DNA of 13,473 nucleotides from Clarireedia homoeocarpa (Eukaryota > Ascomycota > Leotiomycetes > Helotiales > Rutstroemiaceae). Below, piece after piece: positions 1-9,087 of this stretch. Under the pieces are notes generated by a model. It searched no databases. It was given only the letters and a program-made list of their open reading frames with translations, and was not told the origin of the DNA. The translations under genes were made by a program, and so were the position numbers. The stretch lies in contig LNKV01000142.1 in NCBI GenBank assembly GCA_001465935.1, forward strand, positions 1-13,473, given 5' to 3'. Position 1 is the stretch's first letter, and each line of letters opens with the position of its first letter.

Positions 1-380
1 TTATTAAATTATATTTTAATTAAAATTTTAATTATATATTATATTTATTTAATTTAATATTTTTATTTAAATTTTAGAAATTATATTAATTATTATTATT
101 AATTATTATAAATTAAAATATTAATAATTATAAAAAACTATTATAAAATTAAATATATTAAATAAATTAGTAAATAACTATAATTTTATATAAAGAAGTT
201 TATATTAAATTAAATTTATAATTATTAATATTATTAATAATTAAATATATAAATAATATTAAAATAAAAAATAATTAAGTTATAATTAATTAATTTTTTT
301 TAAGATTATTAGCTTTTTTAATAAGAGTTATTAAAGTTTTAATTAAAAGAGAGGTTTTAAAAGAAATATAAATAATAATT
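1..380. other. Left AT-rich block, probably RIP-degraded non-coding DNA
   Basis: The first 380 bases are almost entirely A and T, with scattered single G or C bases. No open frame with protein-like composition is visible on either strand. Composition changes abruptly at about 380-400, where C/G-containing sequence begins. In filamentous ascomycetes, blocks like this are usually old transposons mutated by repeat-induced point mutation (C to T and G to A). That origin is inferred, because no transposon sequence can be recognised. Confidence 0.75.
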
Positions 381-415
381 CCGATATATATCCGTAGATC
401 ACCGATTCTCATTAC

Positions 416-448
416 TATTACCGATACTTATCGCGAGTATCGGTAATA
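416..448. repeat. Perfect 13-bp inverted repeat at the island edge
   Basis: Arm 416-428 (TATTACCGATACT) is the exact reverse complement of arm 436-448 (AGTATCGGTAATA), separated by the 7-base spacer TATCGCG. It sits about 40 bases inside the left AT border and about 265 bases upstream of the regulator's start. The CCG at 421-423 and the CGG at 441-443 form an everted pair of the triplets Zn2Cys6 proteins bind. It could be an operator, a hairpin, or a relic of a mobile-element end; the sequence does not decide. Confidence 0.7.
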
Positions 449-500
449 CAGGGATAGGGGTCAGTTCATGAGAGCCGACCATGCGTACACATGGTCTGGT

Positions 501-534
501 GATCCCTTCCGCGACATGATCCTTTCCGCGACAC
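501..534. repeat. 17-bp tandem repeat with TTCCGCGACA core
   Basis: Copy 1 is 501-517 (GATCCCTTCCGCGACAT) and copy 2 is 518-534 (GATCCTTTCCGCGACAC). They match at 15 of 17 positions and abut directly. Each carries TCCGCGA, so two CCG-containing boxes stand exactly 17 bp apart in the regulator's upstream region. A regulatory role is inferred from position only. Confidence 0.6.
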
Positions 535-552
535 CTTTCTATATAACTAGTT

Positions 553-663
553 ATCTCCGAGCTTGAAGTTTCTCCAGATCTTTCCTCCGACACCACCTGT
601 TTCTCCACCAGTTGTCTCCGACCTCTGCATGTCCGTTGCACAAGAGTCCTTAGTCTTACTCCG
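553..663 (+). promoter_or_regulatory. CTCCGA box cluster upstream of the regulator gene
   Basis: Three CTCCGA copies lie at 555-560, 585-590 and 616-621, spaced 30 and 31 bases (about three helical turns). A weaker CTCCG is at 659-663. The first is in the extended form ATCTCCGAG. All lie within 160 bases upstream of the ATG at 711. The same box recurs upstream of the other cluster genes, so these are candidate autoregulatory sites of the Zn2Cys6 protein encoded just downstream. Confidence 0.55.
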
Positions 664-710
664 TGGCTATTGTTTCTTTCTCTCAGAGTCTCTCCCACTT
701 GCCCACAGAA

Positions 711-2847
711 ATGTCTGCGTCACCATCAAGGTCTCTAGGAAAGGAGCACAGATCACTTTCATCCAAGGCCGGAGACGCGACCGCAAAAGACCGACGGGTC
801 CGAAAGCCAGTAAGTTGCAAGCCATGTCGACGATCGAAGCTGCGCTGTGACCGGCACGTACCGTGCTCCACCTGTAAACGACGCGATTGCGTTGCTTCAT
901 GCACACTTGAAAGCCATCCACCCAAGCAATCCGGACATCATCCCGAACCCGTGTCAACGGCGGGAAATCCTTCGCTCATTACACCTGCCGCGCCTCCGAC
1001 GCCAACAACCGTCGACTATAGAGCTGCATTTGAAAGCTCGAATTCTCGCCCCACAGCACAATCGCCTCTTGGTTTTGCCCATGATCGCTGGGATGCTATA
1101 CTGCGACGTCCGAACAGTCACACGGTCCCGACACCAAATATTCGCATCAATAACTTTGACTGGTTCAACGATCTCTGCTTTCCATGGTCCCTTGGACCTA
1201 AAATTCAGATGAAGGAATTATTGGCCATCATCCCGGCTCCTCAGACCTGCGAATGTTTGATAAGCCACTACTTTCAGCACATGAGCCCCCTATTCCACAT
1301 TCTTCATGGTCCGACTTTCGAAAAAGACTATCGTGCCTTCGTGCGAGACCCTTCGAATACCACTTTATCGTGGCTTGCTTTGGTGTTCATAGTCCTGTCA
1401 ATGGCAGTTCATGCGATTGATGACGAAGATGGCTTGCTGCGGGAGTTATGTCCGCAGGCGTTGGACGGCTTCAAGCCGGAAAAAATTGCTCAACAATATC
1501 GAACTGCCGCCTTGATGGCTTTATCAATGGATAGTTTCCTAATTCATCATGACTTGAATACGCTAGAGGCTCTTTTGCTCCTCTGTTATAGTATCAATCA
1601 CTGGGAAGGGGTAGAATATAGCTGGGCTCTACTAGGTAAGCTTGGTTTTGAGAGTCTAGAGCTTCACAGACCTAATTTTCTTGCTATAGGCATGGCACGG
1701 AACATGGGCATGTCCCTTCATTGCAATATTAATCCGAATATACGGCTGGAAGGAGTAGATTATATCGATCTGGAACGACGCAGTCGTTGTTGGGCGGGGA
1801 TTCTGCTCCTCCACACGAATCAGGCTATATCGTATCCGGATATCGATATGTCATCATTTCCGACCAGCACCACTCGAATGCCAGCGATCGTCAACGATAC
1901 CGACATCCAAGCGAACGGTATCTCTACGCCAAAGACGCACATCACTCAGATGTCGGTCATGCAGTTCAAGCTGGAAATATTCCACTTGTCGAGCCGAATA
2001 TGCGTCCATCTTTCCAACCAAGCGACCCTTCCTCCTGAAACACTGGCAAAATTCGATTCTGAGATCCTGGCACAGCAGCAAAGATGGGAATCTTCATTCC
2101 TAGTCAACGGTTCACCCAGCATTCTCGAGGCTTCAAGCCACGCATATTGGTGCATCCTACAGCTATACGCTCATCAGCTTTACCTCCTTCTATACCGACC
2201 CACCCGCCACTCCTCGACAGTACTCACTGGGTCTCACTCCTCTGAGTTATCCCGTGAAAAGTGTGTCAAATCGGGTGAAGCTTTGTTGGACCTTCATGGA
2301 CGGTTATTTTCACTGCCAACCCTGCGCCCATATCGATGGTATATCTACGGCATGACTAGCCTTTACGCCGTCCACGGGGCGGTTGCGTTGGCTTCATGTC
2401 TTCTCGATGATCAAGGTGGAAACGTCGATACCACGCATTATCGAGTTGCTTTTGATGCTGCCATTAATCGGATTGCGAAGCTTCAAGATCGGAGCCAGGT
2501 CTGTGCCAAAGCATATCCATTTCTCCAATATTTACGGTATGTCCCTCGCAAATGGTGTTCACTTCTACTAGGCTTGTGGAGTCAGAATTGCTTACACCCA
2601 ATACCCGAAACAGAAGTATGTTATTACCAGGACAGTTCCAGTGGGCTGAGCCCACTGGGATTCATCTCGGCAATACACTTGATGAATGGATTGATAATGT
2701 CGATTGGCTTAACCACGATACGGTGAACTGGGTGAGTATCAATTTCTATCGATCATTAGACCTATGCTTACAGTCGATGTCTAGGAATTTTGGGATGACA
2801 TCCTGAACACGGATTCATTTTCTAACGTTGATCCAACCATTCAGTAG
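711..2847 (+). CDS. Zn2Cys6 fungal transcription factor, probable cluster regulator
   Basis: The start is taken at ATG 711; the frame opens from GTG 663 with no earlier ATG. A binuclear zinc cluster lies at residues 36-64, with C36, C39, C46, C52, C55 and C64 (or C60), pattern CX2CX6CX5CX2CX8C. It is preceded by a basic Ser-rich N-terminus and followed by a Pro/Thr-rich linker. A Fungal_trans-type middle homology region starts near residue 180 (ECLISHYFQHMSPLFHIL). Intron 1 is 1636-1689 (54 nt, branch CTAAT), restoring the join ALLG-MARNMG; its length is a multiple of three without a stop. The 3' end needs a frame change: donor GTATGT at 2537, acceptor at 2571 (35 nt, unusually short) or 2613 (77 nt). 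The last intron is 2732-2784, giving a tail beginning EFWDDIL and stop TAG 2845-2847. Product is about 664 or 650 aa. Family is secure; the exact C-terminus is not. Role as pathway regulator is inferred from location and the repeated CTCCGA boxes. Confidence 0.88.
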
Positions 2848-3325
2848 TAGTTATGATTATACCCACCTTAAGTAAGGAAGGTATTGTACACAGTAATGGA
2901 ACAGAGTATGCGACGCCGTGATAATTTCAAGCCCTGTTAGATAGGTCCTTAATATAAAGTAACACATGTGATACAATCAGAAAAGAAGCGTGTCCATCGG
3001 TCAAATGGTTGGAAACTATGAGGTCATGATCAGTACCGACATCCAAATTACTCTGCAACCGAAACCCTTAGATCGTATTTCTGGCACCATGTCTCCAGCT
3101 CAATCGTTCAATAACCGGCGACCATGGTGGAAATATTATCAGGAGATTGAAAGCGGAAAGGTCAAATTACGTAGTGGCATAGGGAAATCCCCCTGATGTT
3201 TGAAGTACACGGCTGCTGCTCTTCCAAAGAAAAAGCACGCTAAAGAGACACCAATGACAAAGATAATTGACTCAAGCCGCTCTGTGTTATCCAGAGAACG
3301 CTTAATGCCAGTATATTATAATAGA
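2848..3325. other. Intergenic gap with weak coding relics
   Basis: No convincing gene and no CTCCG box is seen between the regulator's stop and the oxidoreductase promoter. A + strand open frame from ATG 3005 (GTG 2990) to 3196 would encode 63 aa containing NNRRPWWKYYQEIESGKVK. Its PWWKY segment recalls the cytoplasmic N-terminus of some fungal major-facilitator transporters, but the frame stops at once. Overlapping it, the - strand frame from about 3310 down to about 3133 reads through a hydrophobic stretch (IIFVIGVSLACFFFG) without a start codon. Both could be chance or the remains of a lost transporter-like gene. Confidence 0.3.
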
Positions 3326-3672
3326 TTCCGATGCTGGCAAATGACTGTGGGTTTACTCCGATGTCTCCGAGAATGGTAAGATGTTGCCGACTTAATATCT
3401 CCGAAACATTCATGTTTCCGGTAAATGTTTAGACAACCGAATTTCGTTACATTCATCTCCGAGTGGCCGTTGTTAACTCCGAACTTAAAAAAAATATCTT
3501 CTCCGATCTGGTATCCAATTAATGGACATTTAGCCGCCTCACCCGAAGCTCTTGGAAAGGGGTTTAATCTGAGGTGATGTTTCCAATATACAACCGGGTA
3601 TGAGGATCATAAGTTGCAATCTCCCATAAAATAGGGTGTTTAACATGAACCTCTGTTGCCTCAATCTCCGAA
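3326..3672 (+). promoter_or_regulatory. Dense CTCCGA box cluster upstream of the oxidoreductase
   Basis: CTCCGA occurs at 3356-3361, 3365-3370, 3399-3404, 3457-3462, 3477-3482, 3501-3506 and 3666-3671, all in the same orientation. Related TTCCGA (3326-3331), TGCCGA (3385-3390) and TTCCGG (3416-3421) lie among them. Six exact copies fall within 151 bases, where about 0.07 would be expected by chance in unbiased sequence, counting both strands. The pair at 3356 and 3365 is fused as CTCCGATGTCTCCGAG. The position, 80-400 bases before the preferred ATG, suggests activator binding sites. Confidence 0.6.
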
Positions 3673-3749
3673 GGGTCCCTTCCTTCATATTACCTACGAC
3701 GCGTCCATATGCTGAACTCATTGTTCGAAAGTACAGAAAACCAACCGAT

Positions 3750-5333
3750 ATGATTTCCCTCCAGCAGTCTGTGCCCCAGCATACCATCGACACCCAGGAG
3801 CCCCTATTCCACACGGCCGTGAGGAAGCCAAAGATTGTGATTGTGGGCTGCTCATACGCGGGGATGTCAGCAACTCTCACGTTGACGGCCTTGAAGGGTG
3901 GTCTTCCAATCCCCTTTGCTTCTTACGGAGACTACAGTCACCTCCAAAACGCCCCTTCAGTGCAAGATTTCCATATCACCATCGTCGATGAGAGGGATGG
4001 ATTCTGTAAGACTTGCGCAGACAAGCAACCGTGATATCAACTGATCCGTGTATTTGTGACTTAGTCCACAGCATTGGAGCCCCGTTAGCCCATATCTCGC
4101 CCGGGAAAACAAAAATGATGTGGAAGGTTTATCAAGGATTTTCTGAGTTAAATCGACCGGAAATCGACCTTGTTCAAGGAACCGTTACAAGCATCGATTC
4201 AGCGAATCAGACGATGACATACCAGGACCCAGAAGGGAGATCGCAGCCTCTGGACTATGACTACGTTATTCTATCTTCGGGTCTTCGGCACCCTTGGCCT
4301 ATCATTCCGAGGTCCAGGAACTTCAGCTCATACCTATCAGATGCTTCAACATTCGCCGAAAGAATTGTTAGAGCTGAAAAGATCGGTGTAGTGGTCATCG
4401 GAGGCGGTATGTTTACATGAAATCTTTAAGCAGAAATAGACTCATTGGGGTTGCTTTGAAACACAATTATCTACTGAATCAAGAAGCTGACATTATTTTT
4501 GGCATCAAGGCGCTGTAGGTGTTGAGTTTGCCGGCAAGATAAAAATACACTACCCCGGAACGCCAGTTACATTGGTCCATTCGCGGAACCAATTGCTCTC
4601 AAAGGAGCCGCTGCCAGAAGAATTTAAGACAAAGACATTAGAACTCCTCCGGGAGCAAGGAATAGATGTCATTCTCAACCAGCGTGCTGATGTTGAAGAG
4701 CTGCCAGATGGGACATTCTACATCAAGTTCAATGATAGGAATCGTTTACATACTGCCATGGTGATTATGGCAACGACCTCCTCCTATCCTTCAACGCAGT
4801 TTTTGCCATCATCCATTCTCAGTAACGGAAGCATCAACACTGATTCAAAGTACGTTTTCAAATTTGCAATTGACGAGCATTGGAGACACCGACACTAATC
4901 CCCTCTTACAGTCTCCGTATTATCTCAAGAGACGGTCCCATCCCTCGAATGTTCGCGGCTGGAGATATAGTAAATCTTCCAGGAATCAAGCTCGGAGGAA
5001 CCGCAATGTTGATGGGGAGTGTAGCTGCGGCTAATATATACTCGTTGCTGGTGGCTCAAAATAACCAAGGCTGGCCATTGGCTATGGAGCCATACATTTC
5101 GATGAAACCCAAGATGGCTCTATCCGTGGGGAACAGTGTTGTCTGTTACACCACCGGCGATGATGGAATTAGATATGGAAATGAGTTGGTGGAGCCTATT
5201 TTTGGATCTGACCTGGGATGGTCAAGTAAGTCACATTTGCTAGCTTTATCTAGGCAATTTGCTAAAGTACACCTGTCATGCAGAAATCTTGTCCGCACTC
5301 GGACTAAACAATTATGAACACATATCATTATAA
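3750..5333 (+). CDS. AMID-like FAD/NAD(P)-dependent oxidoreductase
   Basis: This is a two-dinucleotide-binding flavoprotein of the pyridine nucleotide-disulfide oxidoreductase fold, AMID/FSP1-like branch. Exons are 3750-4005, 4065-4406, 4510-4849, 4912-5225 and 5284-5333, about 433 aa. Introns of 59, 103, 62 and 58 nt have GTAAGA, GTATGT, GTACGT and GTAAGT donors. Visible motifs are the N-terminal FAD fingerprint KIVIVGCSYAGMSA (residues 28-41), DERDGFFHSIGAPLA spanning the first junction, the NAD(P)H fingerprint IGGGAVGVEFAG (from residue 197) and the closing flavin motif FAAGD (327-331). ATG 3750 is preferred over ATG 3645 because the earlier one would place a CTCCGA box inside the coding region and add 35 residues unlike the family. 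No signal peptide is seen. In this family the protein passes electrons from NAD(P)H to quinones or similar acceptors; the real substrate here is unknown. It shares the box-rich promoter type with the regulator and the fusion gene. Confidence 0.87.
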
Positions 5334-5542
5334 CACCACCCTTACTTTCCGTCACACTCGAAGACCGTTGTGCAATAACGTCGCATTATATTCACACCTC
5401 CAATTAAATCTGTCAGAAGTGCTTAGTCATCTCAGTGGTTCATCAAACACATCTTACACCCGTAGCATCCGTAGACCTCAATAATAACAACACATATACC
5501 AATACTCATAAATCTATTCTATTTCTAACAAAATCGATACGT
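5334..5542. other. Convergent 3' intergenic region
   Basis: This gap separates the stop of the oxidoreductase (+) from the ancestral stop of the transporter gene (-). It is moderately AT-rich and holds no open frame of note and no CTCCG box on either strand. It probably contains both 3' untranslated regions. It is useful as an internal negative control for the promoter motif. Confidence 0.6.
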
Positions 5543-6489
5543 TTATCTGGAATCGTTGATTAGAGGGATTGTGGCTCCAACAGCTGTGTACATATCAGAC
5601 GTCTGCAGCTTGATAGGGTTACTCTGCCGCCCCACAACCCGGCACAACCAGCCCAGTCTGTCCAGACTATCAGTTTTGATCAAAAGGCAATGATAATGTT
5701 ACTTACAAGAAAGAAACGATACCACGAGCCCGAAAGAATACACAGCTGTCAGAAGACCATGGACATTGACCATATACCCGCAAGCAAGCAGGAGAAGGCA
5801 AATGTCCAAGAAGAACAAGTCGATGAAAAGAACCCAGGAGGATCGCATCGCTGCGATGGTGAATGCCACCGTTACAATCAGCCATGCCCACAGGTACAGC
5901 GACAAAGCCTGATCGAAACTAGGGCTCATGGCCCCGGTCGCAGAATTGGTATATGCAGCCAGGATACCCGTCCCGGGCAGATAAACATTGCATAAGACAA
6001 GTAGAAAGCGCCGCAGGAGGAAAAGACGGTGGCACCGAACTGTGAAATATAAGCAGCTGTTTGGGCTCGCCGATATAACGGTGGGTCACCGTGTTTCCTG
6101 TGATGAATTCCATGATTCCAGCAATAAACTGACAAACGCCACCATAGAATATCAGGCACCCAAGCATCACATTTGGTGCAGTTGCACCTCTGGCTTGCAG
6201 ACCGAAGACGCAGATGAGGAAGATATCTAGAGAGTTGGTCGCATATTCACTACTTGGGGTAAAATTCCATACCTGTTGCGACTGATATCAATCCCAATGG
6301 AGAGGGACTGGCAAACGCGCAATGATAAACTGGAAGAGCTGGTTGACTTCTGTCGTTTACGTGTCCACCAGTTGTGTGTAGGCGTTCGAGATTCGTATGA
6401 TCAAGGCGATTTGTCTGAGATGAAGAGGGCATATTTGCTTCGCCAGATTTTGTGTTCGCAAGGTAGTTTGAGTCCATTATATTTGGCAT
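5543..6489 (-). pseudogene. GPR1/FUN34/YaaH acetate-transporter family gene, two frameshifts
   Basis: This is a membrane transporter of the family that includes acetate permeases (Ady2/AcpA type). Exons on the - strand are 6489-6273, 6226-6090, 6039-5707 and 5657-5543, with introns of 46, 50 and 49 nt. The family signature NPSPLGL appears as SPSPLGLISVATG at the end of exon 1. Exon 2 begins DIFLICVFGLQARGA and contains MLGCLIFYGGVCQFIAG; exon 3 carries FGATVFSSCGAFYLSYAM. Immediately after that, at about 5981-5985, the protein-like reading moves to another frame (LPGTGILAAYTNSATGAMSP), a net loss of one base. A second net one-base loss is at about 5624, after WAGCAGLWGG, beyond which the expected C-terminus continues to TAA at 5543-5545. 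Read literally, exon 3 meets a stop near 5926. Without the shifts the product would be about 267 aa, near the family's normal size, with six membrane helices expected. The remaining sequence is well preserved, so the breaks are recent or are sequence errors. Confidence 0.75.
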
Positions 6490-7207
6490 CTAGATGATCA
6501 GAAGGATTGATAGATGCTCCAGGTTTGTATGAAGAATGTACGATTTACATACCCCGTGGAATTACCTAGCCCTGAACCAGAATTCTCTACGGCTTGGAAT
6601 CCAGGGAATGACTTAGCGCTACTTAGAGAAAGGGGATTAAGCTAACCAGTGCATAATTAAATCCACACGATGAGCTCTCCGCATTCCAAAGTTCTGCCCA
6701 TAGACCTGAGGTTTGAGTCCCACGGAAGAAGACACAAGTAGCGGACTTGCGCGGACTTGTTTGGAATCTCCGCCTTTGGGGTCATCACACCTATACGGAG
6801 ATAAGGAGAATGATAAGCACCAATAAATCTTTGAAGTGCTGAAGACGTGGGGACGAAGAAAATATCACTGTTTAACTGGCCCTTGCTGGCTTACGTAACC
6901 AGGTTATTTATTGCATAACGCTATCGGATACCCCATCTTTTTCTGCGGGTCGGTGCGAACCTTGGAAAGTAGTGTTGCGACATATTTAAGAGGATCAAAC
7001 TACCTTACTATATATTAGGGTATAACACATTGTGCTATGGGGGATCGGCCGCAAGATATAATTGTATATGCATTTTAGTGAACACTCGTAGCTTTAGCTT
7101 AGCTGAGAACCCCAACTTGACATGTATCTTCTCCTACTCATTCAATCTAAATTGGATCCTGAAACTCCAAAGGTTGCCACGAAAGAACATGATAAAGGAT
7201 AAACCTT
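6490..7207. other. Intergenic region: transporter promoter and 3' side of the fusion gene
   Basis: The 718 bases between the transporter start and the stop of the fusion gene contain no supported gene. The half nearer the transporter holds the box-like elements described separately (about 6670-6803). A 9-base direct repeat GCGGACTTG stands at 6741-6749 and 6751-6759, a 10-base period. The remainder (about 6830-7207) shows nothing recognisable and probably contains the fusion gene's 3' untranslated region. Confidence 0.55.
6677..6802 (-). promoter_or_regulatory. CTCCG variant boxes upstream of the transporter gene
   Basis: CTCCGC is found at 6677-6682 and 6768-6773, and ACGGAG (CTCCGT on the - strand) at 6795-6800. 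ATCTCCG at 6766-6772 and CGGAGAT at 6796-6802 form a perfect 7-bp inverted repeat with a 23-base spacer. Two CGGACTTG copies 10 bp apart lie just beside it. All are 190-310 bases upstream of the transporter ATG. The boxes carry the CTCCG core but not the final A seen at the stronger promoters. Confidence 0.4.
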
Positions 7208-8998
7208 TTAAATCTGCGCCAAAACCGCCTTTACAGTCCCCTCGACATCCTCAAACAGATGCCAGTGTCCCACATCCTTTAGCACTTCGACATGGCCGCC
7301 TCCAGTTGCCTCGGAGTATTTCTCGCAGAGAGCTGGTGTGGCGACTTTGTCCTCTTCGCCGGTCACGATAGAAACAGGAATGTGGAGAGACTTAACATCC
7401 ATGCGGTCATCGGCCGATCCAGCAAGGGCTGCACAAGCCTTGGCATATCCCTCAGCGTCTTGACTAAGAAGCGAAGTGCGTACGGCAACAATACTCAACG
7501 GTTTGTTCTGCTGACTATAAGCCGATGTTCCAGCTTGCACTATGGTATCCACAACAGACAACATTCCCTCTTTCCGAACGAGAGCAGCCCGGGCATAGGA
7601 GCCTTGGCTAACTGCTTCTGGAAGTGGGCTCGGGGGAGGTCCCATGAGGATCAGCTTGGATACAAGGCCCGGGTGCTCCAGAGCAAGCTTGAAAGCCACT
7701 AAAGATCCCAGTGAGTGGGCAATCACGGTCACACCCTTGTTGACACTAGCCAACTGTGACATATTGTAAAAGTCGTCTGCAAAAGAGGCAATGGAAAGAG
7801 TGCTGAGTGCTGATGTCGGGGAGAGACCATGGCCTTCCAGGTCTAGAAAGTGCAAGGAATGTGTCGACTGCAGCTTCACGACAAGGGGATAGAAGTAACT
7901 TGAGGACCCGCCCAGTCCATGAATGAAGAAGATTGGAGGTCCGCTCTCCAAACCCAGTCGTTGGTAGAAGAGGTTCTTGCCGTTGAATTTGGTCAATCCC
8001 GAGTTTGCGGGCGCCTTCTGATTAGAAATAGGTATATGAAGCCCCGCGCGCTCGTAGGTGGTGTTGACCGCATCTGCAGCTGCAATACGGTTTGTCAACG
8101 TTCCCAGTCCTGTCACAGATACACTGATCTCATCTCCAGGTTGTAGGAATTTCATCGGCCTGAATCCAAAACCCACACCAGCTGGTGTGCCAGTGGCTAT
8201 AACGTCGCCGGTTTGCAAGGTCTGAGCGGCGCTGATGGTAGCGATCAGTGTAGGAACGCTAAAGATCAGATCGCTAAGACTGGCCTCCTGGCGCAGCTCT
8301 TGATTGACAAAGGTTTGGATCTTGAGGTTCTCAGGCAGACTCTCCTTGGGAACAGCCACGGGGCCAATCGGGCAGAAGGTGTCAGGTGATTTCCCGAGGA
8401 AGAATTGTTTGTGATCGCGCTGACGCTCACGCGCGGTCACGTCGTTCACAATGGTATAGCCCCACACATGATCTAACGCGTTCTCCTCTGAGACCTGGAA
8501 ACCTGACTTGCCAACGATGACACCGATCTCTCCCTCGTAGTCGACTGTGCTGGTAAACTTTGGGTGCAGGAGAATAGGGTCTTCAGAGCCAATGATGGAA
8601 GTGGCGCGCTTGGTGAAAATGACGGGGTGAGTGGGTTGGTCGGTCTTGTCGCTAGCATCGTAGCCCGAGGAGTTGAACTCCTTAGCGTGTTCGACGTAAT
8701 TCTTTCCAACCGCGAGCACATCACGGCCCGAAATCGGGGGGAGGTGCTTCACGCTGGAAAGAGGGAAGGAGTTTGTACCGGATGCCTTGATTTGCTGCTT
8801 GCCAGCGGCGATGACTTGATAAAGATCTGTCAATGGGGTGCCGGATTTGAAGGATAGGGGGGTGATGGTTGAGGTTTTGAAGTCGAGATGGCCGATTCTG
8901 GGGCCATTGTTAGGCTCCAAGTAGGCGACATAGTTGGTGAAGTTGTTAGTTGTCATCTTAAAACGATTGATGAGGTTTTGCAGGCTGAGAATATACAT
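7208..8998 (-). CDS. FAH-domain / alpha-beta hydrolase fusion protein
   Basis: A single uninterrupted frame encodes 596 aa, or 582 aa from the second Met at 8956, which has the better -3 A context. Residues about 85-305 form a fumarylacetoacetate-hydrolase (FAH) domain: GRDVLAVGKNYVEHA at 91-105, the metal site DYEGEIGVIVG at 153-163 (E155, E157), D186 in NDVTARERQ, and GTPAGVG at 270-276. FAH members act on beta-diketo or acylpyruvate-type acids (hydrolases, decarboxylases, isomerases) with a divalent metal. After a short linker, residues about 335-596 form an alpha/beta hydrolase resembling 3-oxoadipate enol-lactonase and meta-cleavage hydrolases: oxyanion motif HGLGG at 360, nucleophile S429 in AHSLGS, acid D550 in GEEDK, and base H578 in VGHWH. 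All catalytic positions are present, so both halves look active. The two halves could act in sequence on a ring-cleavage product, such as lactone opening followed by C-C cleavage. That order and the substrate are inferred. Confidence 0.92.
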   Translation of the reverse strand: MYILSLQNLINRFKMTTNNFTNYVAYLEPNNGPRIGHLDFKTSTITPLSFKSGTPLTDLYQVIAAGKQQIKASGTNSFPLSSVKHLPPISGRDVLAVGKNYVEHAKEFNSSGYDASDKTDQPTHPVIFTKRATSIIGSEDPILLHPKFTSTVDYEGEIGVIVGKSGFQVSEENALDHVWGYTIVNDVTARERQRDHKQFFLGKSPDTFCPIGPVAVPKESLPENLKIQTFVNQELRQEASLSDLIFSVPTLIATISAAQTLQTGDVIATGTPAGVGFGFRPMKFLQPGDEISVSVTGLGTLTNRIAAADAVNTTYERAGLHIPISNQKAPANSGLTKFNGKNLFYQRLGLESGPPIFFIHGLGGSSSYFYPLVVKLQSTHSLHFLDLEGHGLSPTSALSTLSIASFADDFYNMSQLASVNKGVTVIAHSLGSLVAFKLALEHPGLVSKLILMGPPPSPLPEAVSQGSYARAALVRKEGMLSVVDTIVQAGTSAYSQQNKPLSIVAVRTSLLSQDAEGYAKACAALAGSADDRMDVKSLHIPVSIVTGEEDKVATPALCEKYSEATGGGHVEVLKDVGHWHLFEDVEGTVKAVLAQI

Positions 8999-9087
8999 GT
9001 CACATTCTCATTGTAACGCTGCCAGTTTTATAAATCTCAAGTTGTTGAGGCAGCAAGGTCCCTGCATCGGATATGCCCCCGCATCCC

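Noticed and set aside
399..698. Open frame on the - strand over the regulator promoter
   Set aside because: Arg- and Ser-rich translation without any motif, overlapping the boxes and repeats; looks like chance.
847..1212. 121-aa + strand frame overlapping the regulator
   Set aside because: Different frame within the zinc-cluster and linker coding region; no family features.
3355..3371. Sites as binding sequences of the nitrate regulator NirA (CTCCGHGG)
   Set aside because: The core is similar, but the boxes here lack the final GG, and the neighbouring genes are not nitrate-assimilation genes. A cluster-specific protein fits better, although cross-recognition is not excluded.
6700..6725. GGTTTGAGTCC resembles a tRNA T-loop / Pol III B box
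   Set aside because: The flanking bases do not form the five-pair T stem, and no acceptor, D or anticodon arm or A box is found at a suitable distance.
7292..7702. 136-aa + strand frame inside the fusion gene
   Set aside because: Antisense shadow of the alpha/beta hydrolase domain, whose catalytic motifs are clearly on the - strand.
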